DNA of 64,000 nucleotides from Pseudomonas pisciculturae (GCF_015461805.1 NZ_JACVZE010000005.1:248001-312000), one strand, 5' to 3'. Positions 42,519 through 52,371 are shown, counted from the first letter of the stretch. Notes: generated by a model from the letters alone, not told the origin. Translations and numbers: made by a program.

Positions 42519-43787
42519 CACTGGCTTGAGGCTCTCGACTTCACCGTCGAGGGCCTTGCGCATTTTGACCATGTCCAGGGCACCTACCCACTTGGCAATC
42601 GCCATGGTGCCCACGCCATTTCCGATGGTGTTGGTGATCGCCCGCGCTTCCGACATAAACCGGTCCACCCCCAGCAACAGCACCATACCCGCCACCGGAA
42701 TCGTGCCAAGGGACGATAAGGTCGCAGCCAGGATGATAAAGCCAGAACCGGTCACCCCCGCCGAGCCTTTTGACGTGAACATCAACACCGCCAGCACGAT
42801 CAACTGATCGGTCAGGGTCAACGGCGTATTGGTGGCCTGGGCAATAAAGATGGCAGCGATGGTGTAGTAAATCGCCTGGCCGTCGGGGTTGAAGGTGAGC
42901 CCAGAGGGAATGATCATCCCCGCCACTGGCTTGGACACCCCTGCCTTCTCCATCTTGGCGATCATCTGCGGCAACACCGACTCCGACGAACTGGTGCCGA
43001 GCACCGTGAACAACTCCTCCTTGATGAACTTCAAGAATTTCCACAGGCTGAAACCGCTGTAGCGGCAGATCGGCCCCAGCACAAAGATCACGAACACCGC
43101 GCAGGTCAGGTAGACGCAAGCCATCAGCTTGCCCAGGGAAAACAGCGAGCCAAAACCGTATTTGCCGATGGTGAACGCAATCGCCCCGAACGCACCGATG
43201 GGCGCCAGGCGCATCACCATATTGACAATGCGAAACATGCCCTGCATCAGACTGTCCAGCGTATCGACAAAGGGTTTTCCCCGCGGCCCCACCGCGGCAA
43301 GCGCCACGCCCAGCAGGATCGAAAACAGCAGGATCTGCAACACATTGCCCTTGGCGAAGGCATCCACCAGGGTGTCGGGAATGATGTTCATGATGAAGTC
43401 CATGAACGACGCATGCTTCACCGCCGTGGTGTAGGTGGCAAGGCTTGAGGTGTCGAGGCTGGCCACGTCGATGTTCATGCCGGCACCTGGCTTGAACACA
43501 TCCACCACCACCAACCCGACCACCAAGGCCAGGGTGGACACCACTTCGAAGTAGATCAGCGCGCGAAAGCCCACGCGCCCCAGTTCTTTCATGTTCTCCA
43601 TCTTGGCGATGCCGGTGACCACGGTGAGGAAGATCACCGGCGCCAGGAGCATCTTGATCAGCTTGATGAACGCATCGCCCAAGGGTTTGAGCGCGGCGCC
43701 GGTCTCGGGGACGCAGACTCCGACAATCGCGCCAAGGATGACCGCCAGTAGAACTTGTACATAGAGTTTGCCAAAGATTCTTTTCAT
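42456..43787 (-). CDS. dctA: C4-dicarboxylate transporter DctA-like
   Basis: A 443-residue sodium/proton dicarboxylate symporter. LGTSSSESVLPQMIAKMEKAGV is the family serine-rich re-entrant loop, GLTFNPDGQAIYYT and GSAGVTGSGFIILAATL follow, as in DctA. ATG 43787 follows AGGGC. It is 88 bases downstream of the tartrate/D-malate dehydrogenase gene on the same strand, so it may import D-malate or tartrate. The 3' end overlaps the chemoreceptor gene. Confidence 0.9.
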   Translation of the reverse strand: MKRIFGKLYVQVLLAVILGAIVGVCVPETGAALKPLGDAFIKLIKMLLAPVIFLTVVTGIAKMENMKELGRVGFRALIYFEVVSTLALVVGLVVVDVFKPGAGMNIDVASLDTSSLATYTTAVKHASFMDFIMNIIPDTLVDAFAKGNVLQILLFSILLGVALAAVGPRGKPFVDTLDSLMQGMFRIVNMVMRLAPIGAFGAIAFTIGKYGFGSLFSLGKLMACVYLTCAVFVIFVLGPICRYSGFSLWKFLKFIKEELFTVLGTSSSESVLPQMIAKMEKAGVSKPVAGMIIPSGLTFNPDGQAIYYTIAAIFIAQATNTPLTLTDQLIVLAVLMFTSKGSAGVTGSGFIILAATLSSLGTIPVAGMVLLLGVDRFMSEARAITNTIGNGVGTMAIAKWVGALDMVKMRKALDGEVESLKPVSELEPPHQPLELTRDIRKPA

Positions 43788-43875
43788 GACAGGGCCCTGA
43801 TTCTTATTGTTGTCAGGAAATGCCAAAGGGCCGAACGCGCAGCCCCTTGACGTTATGCCGCAGTACTACTGTGAA

Positions 43876-44931
43876 TTAGCGGTTGATCAGCGCGATGACC
43901 GCATCGGTGATCTGGCGGGTGGTCGCGGTGCCGCCCAGGTCAGGCGTGTGCAGGCCACTTTCGGTGACGGCTTCGATGGCCGACATCAGTTGCCGGGCTG
44001 CCGTAGGCTCGCCCAAATGTTCAAGCATCATCGCGGCGGTCCAGAAGGTGGCGACCGGGTTGGCCACGCCCTTGCCGGTGATATCGAACGCCGAACCATG
44101 GATGGGCTCGAACATCGATGGGAACTGGCGCGACGGGTTGAGGTTGGCCGTGGGCGCAATGCCCAGGCTGCCGGACAGCGCAGCGGCAAGGTCGGAGAGG
44201 ATGTCGGCGTGCAGGTTGGTCGCCACAATCACGTCCAGGGTCGCCGGCTTGAGCACCATGCGCGTGGTCACGGCGTCCACCAGTTCCTTGTCTACTCTCA
44301 CGTCCGGAAAGTCTTTGGCGACTTCATAGAAAATCTCGTCCCACAGCACCATGCCGTGGCGCTGGGCGTTGGACTTGGTCACCATGGTCAAATGCTTGCG
44401 CGGGCGACTGCGGGCGAGCTCGAAGGCAAAGCGATGAATGCGTTCCACACCGGCGCGGGTAAATACCGAGACTTCGGTGGCCACCTCTTCCGGCAGGCCC
44501 CGATGCACCCGGCCGCCGTTGCCGGAGTATTCGCCTTCGGAGTTCTCGCGCACCACCACCCAGTCAATCTGCTCGCCGTTGTGCAGCGGGCTTTTCACCC
44601 CTGGCAACACCCGCGCCGGGCGCACGTTGGCGTACTGGTCGAAGCCTTGGCAGATGGGCAGGCGCAGGCCCCAGAGAGAAATGTGGTCCGGCACGTTCAA
44701 TGCACCGACGGCGCCGAAGAAGATCGCGTCGAAGGTCTTCAACTCCGCCAAACCGCCTTCGGGAATGTAGTAGCCGTTCTTCAGGTAGTTGTCAGAGTTC
44801 CAGTCGAAATGCTTGAAGTTCAGGGCGAAGCCGGCCTTTTGCGCCAGGCTTTGCAGCACCTCGACACCGGCGGCGATCACTTCCACGCCGATGCCGTCAC
44901 CTGGGATTGCTGCAATGTTGTATGCGTTCAT
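43876..44931 (-). CDS. Tartrate/D-malate dehydrogenase (decarboxylating)
   Basis: A 351-residue beta-decarboxylating dehydrogenase of the isocitrate/isopropylmalate family. IAAIPGDGIGVEVI opens it; RENSEGEYSGNGG and the metal site TNLHADILSDLAAAL are characteristic of TtuC/DmlA rather than LeuB. It oxidises D-malate to pyruvate and CO2 and can act on tartrate. Start ATG 44931. Flanked by dctA and a divergent LysR gene, it makes a complete uptake, oxidation and control unit. Confidence 0.9.
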   Translation of the reverse strand: MNAYNIAAIPGDGIGVEVIAAGVEVLQSLAQKAGFALNFKHFDWNSDNYLKNGYYIPEGGLAELKTFDAIFFGAVGALNVPDHISLWGLRLPICQGFDQYANVRPARVLPGVKSPLHNGEQIDWVVVRENSEGEYSGNGGRVHRGLPEEVATEVSVFTRAGVERIHRFAFELARSRPRKHLTMVTKSNAQRHGMVLWDEIFYEVAKDFPDVRVDKELVDAVTTRMVLKPATLDVIVATNLHADILSDLAAALSGSLGIAPTANLNPSRQFPSMFEPIHGSAFDITGKGVANPVATFWTAAMMLEHLGEPTAARQLMSAIEAVTESGLHTPDLGGTATTRQITDAVIALINR

Positions 44932-45067
44932 CGTTCACTCCACTTCGTCACGTTGTTGTTTTTGCCGTCGGCGCAGACTGTCCAAACGGGGTGTGATCGG
45001 AGTATATGTAGCGATCCAAGCAGCGTGATCGACTCGAAATCACTACATAAATAACTTTGAGTTACGA

Positions 45068-45988
45068 ATGAGCCAGACCCTGGATTTGTCGTTTTTCTAT
45101 CTGCTCGCCAATAAAGGCAGCCTGGTCGCTACCGCACGCGAGCTGGGCGTCACCCCGCCGGCGGTGAGCAAACGCCTGACCTCGCTGGAGGCGCGCCTGG
45201 GTGTTCGACTGGTCAATCGCACCACCCGCTCCATGAGCCTGACCTCAGAAGGCGAACTGTATTTCAACCACGCGGCGCGCATCCTCACCCAGATCGACGA
45301 GCTGGAGCAGTTGCTCAGCAGTAGCCGTGCCGCGCCCAAGGGCTTGATCCGAGTGAATGCGTCGCTGGGGTTTGGCCGTCGGCATATAGGTCCTGCGCTC
45401 GCGGCATTTTTTGCCCAGTACCCGGAAGTGGAGATCCAGCTGGAAATCAGCGACCACCCGCTGGACTTGACCACCCACGGCTTCGACCTGGGCATCCGCT
45501 TCGGCAGCTTGCCGGACGCGGCCTTCCATGCGCGCAAGATCGCCTCCAACCGCCGCCTGCTGTGCGCCTCGCCGCTGTACCTGGACAAATACGGCACGCC
45601 GCAAACGCTCGCCGACCTGCACCGGCACAACTGCATTTTCATTCGCCAGAACGAATCGCCCTATGGCGTATGGTCATTCACCCACGGTGGCCACACCGAG
45701 AACGTCAAGGTCCAAGGTGCGCTGGGCTGTAATGACGGCGAAGTGGCCCTGAACTGGGCGCTGGAAGGCTACGGGATTCTGCTGCGGGCCGAATGGGACA
45801 TCGCCCGCTATGTGCGCAGTGGCCGCCTGCGCCTGGTGCTGGAAGACCAGACCCCTACTCGCGCCGATGTGTACGCGGTGTACCCGCAGCAATTGCACCT
45901 GTCGGCACGGGTACGCAGCCTGATCGACTTTCTGATCGAGCGCTTCAAGCACCTGGATAAGGTCGATGACGCGCTGATGACGGACTGA
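45068..45988 (+). CDS. LysR-family regulator (DmlR/TtuA-like)
   Basis: A 306-residue LysR protein. The HTH is SLVATARELGVTPPAVSKRLTSLEARLGVRLVNRTTRSMSLT, the CrgA/DmlR-like subtype; the effector domain carries ISDHPLDLTTHGFDLGIRFG. It is divergent from the dehydrogenase with 136 bases between. DmlR activates dmlA in response to D-malate, which fits. Confidence 0.9.
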   Translation: MSQTLDLSFFYLLANKGSLVATARELGVTPPAVSKRLTSLEARLGVRLVNRTTRSMSLTSEGELYFNHAARILTQIDELEQLLSSSRAAPKGLIRVNASLGFGRRHIGPALAAFFAQYPEVEIQLEISDHPLDLTTHGFDLGIRFGSLPDAAFHARKIASNRRLLCASPLYLDKYGTPQTLADLHRHNCIFIRQNESPYGVWSFTHGGHTENVKVQGALGCNDGEVALNWALEGYGILLRAEWDIARYVRSGRLRLVLEDQTPTRADVYAVYPQQLHLSARVRSLIDFLIERFKHLDKVDDALMTD

Positions 45989-46035
45989 ATATTCGCTACT
46001 ATGTGCCCCTGCCCCCACACCGCCCCGGAGCCTCA

Positions 46036-46857
46036 ATGCCCACCCCCAAGGACACCGCCCCCGACAGCAGCGCCCCGATGATCCCCGAGCAGCGTCGCGA
46101 GCAAATCCTGCGGCAACTGCGCAAGCATCAGGTGATGAGCGTGCACCAGTTGATGGAGATGTTCGATTGTTCGCACATGACCGTGCGCCGCGATATCGCG
46201 TTGTTGGAGCAGGAAGGCCTGGCCTATTCGGTCACCGGTGGCGTGCGCATCGCCAGCCAGTTACACAGCGAGCCGAGCCATCAGTCCAAGGCCGTGGTGG
46301 AACTGCCGCAAAAGCAAGCCATGGCCCGCCTGGCATCGCGCTTGCTGCATGCGGACATGACGGTGTACCTGGACGCGGGCACCAGCACCCTGGAAATTGT
46401 GCCTTACATCAAAGCACTGTCGGGCATGACCGTGGTGACCAACGACTTCGGGATCGTGCAGGCGCTGATGGATGCGCAGCACGTGACGGTGATCCATACC
46501 GGCGGTCAACTGGACCATGACAATCACTCATCCGTCGGCGGGCTGGCGGTGGCGACGTTGCGCCAGATAGTCACCGATATTGCGTTTGTCTCTACCAGTT
46601 CCTGGGATCTGCATCGCGGCATCACCACGCCTTCGGCACTGAAGGTGGAGGTCAAGCAAGTGGCGATGCAATCGGCGTCCCAGGTGGTGCTGGTGGCGAG
46701 CAGCTCCAAGTACGGCACGTTCAGCATGTACCGTATTGCCGGGCTGGAGCCGTTCGACGTGATCATCAGCGACGACGGCTTGGCGCCGGCAGCGGCGGAT
46801 GGGATTCGCAAGCGAGGAATTGAATTGATGTTGCCTGGGGATCAGTTGCCCGCCTGA
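46036..46857 (+). CDS. DeoR-family repressor, probable regulator of the threonate operon
   Basis: A 273-residue DeoR protein. HTH: EQRREQILRQLRKHQVMSVHQLMEMFDCSHMTVRRDIALLEQEG. The sensor domain has the sugar-phosphate-isomerase-like YLDAGTSTLEIVPYI and VTNDFGIVQAL. ATG 46036 behind GGAG. It is convergent with otnI, a REPIN between. Threonate-type clusters often carry a DeoR regulator, and the effector is likely a phosphorylated intermediate; this is inference. Confidence 0.88.
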   Translation: MPTPKDTAPDSSAPMIPEQRREQILRQLRKHQVMSVHQLMEMFDCSHMTVRRDIALLEQEGLAYSVTGGVRIASQLHSEPSHQSKAVVELPQKQAMARLASRLLHADMTVYLDAGTSTLEIVPYIKALSGMTVVTNDFGIVQALMDAQHVTVIHTGGQLDHDNHSSVGGLAVATLRQIVTDIAFVSTSSWDLHRGITTPSALKVEVKQVAMQSASQVVLVASSSKYGTFSMYRIAGLEPFDVIISDDGLAPAAADGIRKRGIELMLPGDQLPA

Positions 46858-46882
46858 TCTTCCCTTTGGAATGCAATCAAAT

Positions 46883-46971
46883 GTGGGAGGGGGCTTGCTC
46901 CCGATAGCAGTGGTTCAGTCAACACATGCAGTGACTGACACACTGTCATCGGGAGCAAGCCCCCTCCCACA
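46883..46971. repeat. REPIN
   Basis: GTGGGAGGGGGCTTGCTCCCGAT with inverted ATCGGGAGCAAGCCCCC, between the convergent deoR and otnI stops. Confidence 0.9.
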
Positions 46972-46992
46972 TTTGAACCCACTTCGGCTCGG

Positions 46993-47778
46993 TTATCGGG
47001 TCGCTTTCCAGTCCCGCAACCATTGCAGGCCCGCCGAGGTGTCACCCTTGGGTCGGTACTCGCAACCCACCCAGCCGTTGTAGCCCAACTGGTCCATCAG
47101 GTCGAACAAGTAAGCGTAATTCAGCTCACCCAAATCCGGCTCATGCCGATCCGGCACGCCGGCAATCTGGATATGGCCAATCCCCGCGAAATCCCGGCGC
47201 AACTTGGTCGCCACATCACCTTCGACAATCTGACAGTGGTAGCAATCGAACTGCACCTTGAGGTTGCTCGCCCCCACTTCACGGCAGATCGCCTGAGCCT
47301 GGTCCTGGCGATTGAGGAAGAACCCCGGCATGTCGCGGGTGTTGATCGGCTCCAGCAACACCGTGACCCCCACCCTGGCCGCTGCTGCGCTGGCGTAGGC
47401 CAGGTTCTCCAAATACACGGCGTGGTGGCGCTGGCGCAGGGACTCGGAGGGCAGCAGGCCGGCCATTACATGCACGCGGTCATTGCCCAGCACAGCGGCG
47501 TATTCCAATGCGCGGTCGAAGCCGATGCGAAACTCGGCCTCGCGCCCCGGTAAAGCTGCAATGCCCCGCTCCCCCGCCGCCCAGTCACCCGGTGGTGCGT
47601 TGAACAGCGCCTGGACCAGCCCGTTATCACTCAGGCGCTGCTTGAGGTCAGCCGCGCTGTAGTCGTAGGGAAACAGGTACTCCACCGCGTCAAAACCGTC
47701 GGCCTTCGCCGCAGCGAAGCGATCAAGAAAGTCGTGTTGCGGGTACAGCATGCTCAGGTTGGCAGCGAAACGAGGCAT
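46993..47778 (-). CDS. otnI: 2-oxo-tetronate isomerase (OtnI)
   Basis: A 261-residue TIM-barrel isomerase of the Hyi/OtnI family. Metal ligands: Glu in LLEPINTRDMPGFFL, Asp in VQFDCYHCQ, His in RHEPDLGELNY context, Glu in VGCEYRPKGD. OtnI converts 2-oxo- to 3-oxo-tetronate, which OtnK then phosphorylates. Last gene of the operon, 15 bases after the permease stop. Hydroxypyruvate isomerase is the alternative, but the adjacent genes favour OtnI. Confidence 0.88.
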   Translation of the reverse strand: MPRFAANLSMLYPQHDFLDRFAAAKADGFDAVEYLFPYDYSAADLKQRLSDNGLVQALFNAPPGDWAAGERGIAALPGREAEFRIGFDRALEYAAVLGNDRVHVMAGLLPSESLRQRHHAVYLENLAYASAAAARVGVTVLLEPINTRDMPGFFLNRQDQAQAICREVGASNLKVQFDCYHCQIVEGDVATKLRRDFAGIGHIQIAGVPDRHEPDLGELNYAYLFDLMDQLGYNGWVGCEYRPKGDTSAGLQWLRDWKATR

Positions 47779-47793
47779 AAAAACTCCCAGGAG

Positions 47794-49254
47794 TCAGACA
47801 AAAGGCCAGATCAGCAAGGTAATCAAGAAACCCAAGGTGCCGAGCAAGGTGGTGATCACGGTCCAGGTGCGCAGGCCGTCCGCCACATTCAGCCCGGCGA
47901 GTTTGGTGAAGATCCAGTAGCCGGCATCGTTGATATGGGACATCGCCAAGCCGCCACCACCCATGGCCAGGCACAACAGCGCCAGGTGGTTGGGGGTGAG
48001 GTTCAGCGTAACGATCAACGGGCTGATGATCCCCGCGGTGGTCACCAGCGCCACGGTGGTGGAACCCTGCACCGCACGCAGCAGCATGGTCAACAGAAAG
48101 CCCAGGGCCAACACCGGCAGGCCGGTGGTGCGCAGCATGTCGGAGACTACCGCGCCGATGCCGGTATCCACCAGCACCTTGCCGAACACCCCGCCGGCGC
48201 CGGCAATCAGGATCACCATGGCCACGCCCGGCAAGGCCGAGCCAATCACATCCGAGACCTGGCTGCGGCTCCAGCCACGGCGTGAGCCCAGCAGCCAGGC
48301 GCACAGCAAGGTGTCGATCAGCAACGCCACCAGCGGCGCGCCGAGTACCGTCATCACCCCACGCAAGGTGGATTCCACCGGCAACAGCGAAGTGGCCAAG
48401 GTGCCCAGCAGGATCAACACAATCGGCAGCAGGATCAGGCTGACAATCAAGCCAAAACCCGGCGCAGGGGCTGGCGGCAACTTGGACGCGATGGCGCTGG
48501 TGGATTCTTCCAGGCCCATGTGGGATTCGGCCACGGCGGCCTGCTGCACCGCGTGGTCATTGCCGTTGGTCCAGGCCTGCAAGTCTGCATTGGTGACGTG
48601 CGGCCCATAGACTTCGGCGCGGATATCGTCGGTCATCGGATAGAAGCGACGGGTCATGCGCCCCGCGACGCGGTAGCCGATGTAGCACAGCAATGCGGTG
48701 ATCGGCAGGCCGAACATCAGCACCCGGCCCAGGTCCGCACCCAGTTGGCTGGCAGCGGCCACGGCCCCCGGATGGGGCGGCAAAAAGGCATGCACGGTGA
48801 GCAGCGCGGCACACATCGGCAACGCGAACACCAGCAGCGGCTTGCGCGCCCGGCGGGCCACGCCATAGGCCAGCGGCATCAGGATGATCACGCCGACTTC
48901 AAAGAACACCGGCACCCCAATGATGAACCCGGCGATGGTCAGCGCCAGTGGCGTGCGGCTGTTGCCGAAGCGCTCGATAAGCGTCTTCGCCAACGCCTCG
49001 GCACCGCCGGACAACTCGATGATCCGCCCGATCATCGCGCCCAAGGCAATGATGATCGCGATATGGCCCAAGGTCTTGCCCATGCCGCCTTCGATGGTTG
49101 CCACCAGGTCAGCGGGTTTCACCCCGGCCACCAGCGCCACCACGATACTCACCAGCATCAGCGCGACAAACGGCTGGAATTTGTACTTGAGAACCAGGAA
49201 CAGCAGCAGCGCGATACCGGCGCCGGCAGTCAACATCAAAATCAGTGGGCTCAT
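47794..49254 (-). CDS. GntP-family proton:sugar acid symporter
   Basis: A 486-residue inner-membrane permease, a little longer than the usual 440-450 residues because of a hydrophilic stretch in the middle (around QAWTNGNDHAVQQAAVAESHM). FFEVGVIILMPLAYGVARRA and VLPPHPGAV-like FLPPHPGAVAAA are GntP hallmarks, and GGLAMSHINDAGYWI is the C-terminal signature. In this context it should import L- or D-threonate or erythronate. Confidence 0.9.
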   Translation of the reverse strand: MSPLILMLTAGAGIALLLFLVLKYKFQPFVALMLVSIVVALVAGVKPADLVATIEGGMGKTLGHIAIIIALGAMIGRIIELSGGAEALAKTLIERFGNSRTPLALTIAGFIIGVPVFFEVGVIILMPLAYGVARRARKPLLVFALPMCAALLTVHAFLPPHPGAVAAASQLGADLGRVLMFGLPITALLCYIGYRVAGRMTRRFYPMTDDIRAEVYGPHVTNADLQAWTNGNDHAVQQAAVAESHMGLEESTSAIASKLPPAPAPGFGLIVSLILLPIVLILLGTLATSLLPVESTLRGVMTVLGAPLVALLIDTLLCAWLLGSRRGWSRSQVSDVIGSALPGVAMVILIAGAGGVFGKVLVDTGIGAVVSDMLRTTGLPVLALGFLLTMLLRAVQGSTTVALVTTAGIISPLIVTLNLTPNHLALLCLAMGGGGLAMSHINDAGYWIFTKLAGLNVADGLRTWTVITTLLGTLGFLITLLIWPFV

Positions 49255-49345
49255 TCGAGAATGTCCTGTTGTTATTGTTTTTCAAGCAAGCCGGGGCCGT
49301 CGAACGCCTGGGCAGGTGTTCGGGGCAACGCGTGCGATGTGGGTA

Positions 49346-49990
49346 TTACCAGTGCGCGCCGAACGTCTCGCGCAGCTCATCCAGTGCAGCCTGGTCCATC
49401 GGCGCAGGCCTGGGGTTGCTCATCAACCACAGCCGTGCGGTTTCTTCCAACTCTTCAAGGGCGTAGCTGGCCTTGGCCACCGAACTTTCCCAAACCACCG
49501 GCCCCAGGCGCTCAAGCATCACGCCGCGCACGCTGTTGGCCAGTTGCGCGACCTGCTCGGCGACCTTCGGCGAACCGGGGCGCTGGTAGCCGATCAAGGG
49601 GATGTGCCCGACCTTCATCACCTGGTACGGCGTGAGCGGCGGCAAGATATCGTCCGCACGCCACACCCCGGCCAGGGTCAGCGCCACCAGATGGGTGGAA
49701 TGGGTGTGCACCACGCCGCCCACCGTAGGGTTGCGGTCATACACCTGGCGATGCAGGGCCAGGGTCTTGGACGGTTTGTCGCCAGAGACCCACTCCCCTT
49801 TGAGGTTGACCTTGGCGATCGCCTCGGGCGTCAGGCGCCCCAGGCACACGTCCGTCGGCGTAATCAGCCAACCATCATCGAGGCGCGCACTGATATTGCC
49901 GGCGCTGCCGACGGTATAGCCGCGCTGATACAGGCTGCGGCCAACGTCGCAGATTTCTTCGCGCTGGGCCTGTTCGTCGATGCCGCTCAT
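49346..49990 (-). CDS. otnC: 3-oxo-tetronate 4-phosphate decarboxylase (OtnC)
   Basis: A 214-residue class II aldolase-like protein. Zinc ligand histidines in VVHTHSTH; GSAGNISARL and LITPTDVCLG match OtnC. It decarboxylates 3-oxo-tetronate 4-phosphate to dihydroxyacetone phosphate and CO2. ATG 49990 overlaps the otnK stop (ATGA). Confidence 0.9.
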   Translation of the reverse strand: MSGIDEQAQREEICDVGRSLYQRGYTVGSAGNISARLDDGWLITPTDVCLGRLTPEAIAKVNLKGEWVSGDKPSKTLALHRQVYDRNPTVGGVVHTHSTHLVALTLAGVWRADDILPPLTPYQVMKVGHIPLIGYQRPGSPKVAEQVAQLANSVRGVMLERLGPVVWESSVAKASYALEELEETARLWLMSNPRPAPMDQAALDELRETFGAHW

Positions 49991-51279
49991 TGGGCACCTC
50001 CGGCCAGTTGCACGAGGGCTTTGGCGAAGAAATCACGGCCACCGAAGTTGCCCGATTTAAGCGCCAACGCCAGGGGCTCGGCAGAGCTGCTGACCGTGGC
50101 CGGTACGCCCGGATCGATCTGCGCGCCGATCTGCAACAGGTTGACGCCCAACGCCTTGACCACCGCGCCAGAGGTTTCGCCGCCGGCAATCACAAAGCGC
50201 CGTACGCCGCTGTCGCGCAGGCCCCGGGCAATCTCGCCCAATGCATCTTCCACCAACGCACCGGCACGCTCGACGCCCAGTTGCTGCTGCACCGCCTTGA
50301 CCTCGTCCGGGGTGCTGGTGGCGTAGATCAACACGGTTTGCGCGCTGTCGCGGGCAAAGGCCAGGGCCTGTTCTACCACCGGCTCACCGGCCGCCACGGC
50401 CAGCGGGTCGATGCGCAGCGCCGGGCGCCCGGCTTCACGCCAGGCCGCAACCTGGCCGAGGGTAGCCACCGACGCACTGCCGGCCAACACCACTTCACCA
50501 CCACCGACCACCGGCAACGACGCCACATCGAAGTCACGCAACTTGCCAGCGCGACGGAAGTTATCCGGCAAACCCAGGGCCAGGCCTGAACCGCCGGTGA
50601 GCAACGGCAGGTCGGCGCAGGCGCTGCCGAGGGTGTAGAGGTCTTGATCCGACAGCGCGTCGGCGATGGCAATGCCCACGCCTTGGGCGCGCAGTTCGGC
50701 AATCTTGTTGCGGGTGGCTTCGACTCCGGCGGCAACGCTGTCGTAGCGCAGCAGGCCGACCGGCAGCTGGGTCTGGCTTTGCAGCACACGCACCAGGTTG
50801 GCGTCGCCCATCGGCGTCAGCGGGTGATGCTGCATGCCGGACTCGCTGAGCAACTGGTCTTGCACAAACAGGTGACCACGGAAAATCGTGCGGCCGTTTT
50901 CCGGGAACGCCGGGCACGCCAGGGTGAAATCGCTGCCCAGGGCCTTGAGCAACGCTTCGCTGACTTGGCCGATATTGCCGGCAGCAGTGGAATCAAAGGT
51001 GGAGCAATACTTGAAGAAGATCTGCTCACAGCCCTGCTCACGCAGCCAGGCCAGCGCGGCGAGGGACTCCTCGACGGCTTCAGCGGCCGGTGTGGTACGG
51101 GACTTGAGGGCGATGACAATGGCGTCCGCATCCAAACCGGCCGCGACTTCGCGACTGGGGATACCGATGCTCTGCACCGTGCGCATGCCGCCACGCACCA
51201 GCATGTTGGCAAGGTCGGTGGCGCCGGTGAAGTCGTCGGCGATGCAGCCCAGCAGTGGGCGCGCGTGGGTAGTGGTCAT
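49987..51279 (-). CDS. otnK: 3-oxo-tetronate kinase (OtnK)
   Basis: A 430-residue DUF1537 kinase. N-terminal GCIADDFTGATDLANMLVRGGM and C-terminal FVIAGGETSGAVVKALGV are the two conserved sugar-acid and ATP site motifs of the four-carbon acid sugar kinases. It makes the 4-phosphate used by OtnC. ATG 51279 follows AAGGA; coupled to otnC. Confidence 0.93.
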   Translation of the reverse strand: MTTTHARPLLGCIADDFTGATDLANMLVRGGMRTVQSIGIPSREVAAGLDADAIVIALKSRTTPAAEAVEESLAALAWLREQGCEQIFFKYCSTFDSTAAGNIGQVSEALLKALGSDFTLACPAFPENGRTIFRGHLFVQDQLLSESGMQHHPLTPMGDANLVRVLQSQTQLPVGLLRYDSVAAGVEATRNKIAELRAQGVGIAIADALSDQDLYTLGSACADLPLLTGGSGLALGLPDNFRRAGKLRDFDVASLPVVGGGEVVLAGSASVATLGQVAAWREAGRPALRIDPLAVAAGEPVVEQALAFARDSAQTVLIYATSTPDEVKAVQQQLGVERAGALVEDALGEIARGLRDSGVRRFVIAGGETSGAVVKALGVNLLQIGAQIDPGVPATVSSSAEPLALALKSGNFGGRDFFAKALVQLAGGAQ

Positions 51280-51289
51280 GACGCGTTCC

Positions 51290-52195
51290 TTAAACTGACT
51301 CGGGCTTGGCGGTCGGCAGGTCGATGCCAGGGAAAATCTTGATCACCGCCGAATCGTCCTCGCGACCGAAACCGGCACTGGAGGCCTGCATGAACATCTG
51401 GTGCGCGGTGGCCGACAGCGGCAGTGGAAATTTGCTGGCGCGGGCGGTATCGAGCACCAGGCCCAGGTCCTTGACGAAAATATCCACCGCCGACAGCGGC
51501 GTGTAATCGGCCTTGAGGATGTGCGGCACGCGGTTCTCGAACATCCAGGAATTGCCCGCACTGTGGGTGATCACCTCGTACAGGGCATCGGCGTCCACGC
51601 CTTCGCGCAGGCCCAGGGCCATGGCTTCGGCGGACGCAGCGATGTGCACACCGGCCAGCAATTGGTTGATGATTTTGACTTTGGAGCCCAGGCCGTGGGC
51701 GTCGCCCAGGCGATAGACCTTGCCCGCCATGCCCGCCAATACAGCTTCGGCCTTGGCATAAGCGGCTTGCGGGCCGGAGGTCATCATGGTCATTTCGCCG
51801 GCGGCGGCCTTGGCCGCGCCACCGGAGATCGGCCCGTCGATATACAGCAGGCCTTGGTCGGCCAGGCGCTGGCCCAACTCGACGGCGTAGGTGGGTGCCA
51901 CGGTGGCGCAACCGATCACCAGGCTGGCAGGACGCAAGGCCGCGACGGCACCGTTTTCGCCGAATAGCACGGTTTCGGTCTGCTCGGCGTTGACCACCAC
52001 GGTGATGATCACATCACAGGCTTGCGCCATCTGCGCAGGCGACGCGCACGCCACCCCGCCTTCGCTGGCGAACTGCTGGGTGACGGCGTCACGCACGTCA
52101 CAGGCATGCACATTAAAGCCGGCACGCAGCAGCGAGCGGGCGATGCCCAGCCCCATCGCGCCCAGACCAACAACACCGACATTCTTATTATTCAT
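51290..52195 (-). CDS. ltnD: L-threonate dehydrogenase (LtnD)
   Basis: A 301-residue beta-hydroxyacid dehydrogenase. Rossmann GLGAMGLGIARSLLRAG, substrate-binding DGPISGGAAKAAAGEM and catalytic lysine in GLGSKVKIINQ. It oxidises L-threonate to 2-oxo-tetronate, the first step of the pathway whose other enzymes follow. ATG 52195 after GGAG. First gene of the operon, 10 bases before otnK. A D-erythronate-type (DenD) enzyme would need SDR motifs, not seen. Confidence 0.9.
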   Translation of the reverse strand: MNNKNVGVVGLGAMGLGIARSLLRAGFNVHACDVRDAVTQQFASEGGVACASPAQMAQACDVIITVVVNAEQTETVLFGENGAVAALRPASLVIGCATVAPTYAVELGQRLADQGLLYIDGPISGGAAKAAAGEMTMMTSGPQAAYAKAEAVLAGMAGKVYRLGDAHGLGSKVKIINQLLAGVHIAASAEAMALGLREGVDADALYEVITHSAGNSWMFENRVPHILKADYTPLSAVDIFVKDLGLVLDTARASKFPLPLSATAHQMFMQASSAGFGREDDSAVIKIFPGIDLPTAKPESV

Positions 52196-52371
52196 GGGGT
52201 ACTCCAGGGGAAAACGGCGGCACACACCACACCGGCGAGCCGCGTTGGAATTGGAGTCGATCATCCACCAATGAACAGATTATGTGAAGTATTTTTTCGA
52301 TCTAACATTTTTTAACATCTAGTCTGTTAACCACAGCCGTCGAGCAACTCATCGCAATGCTTGTGCTTTAC

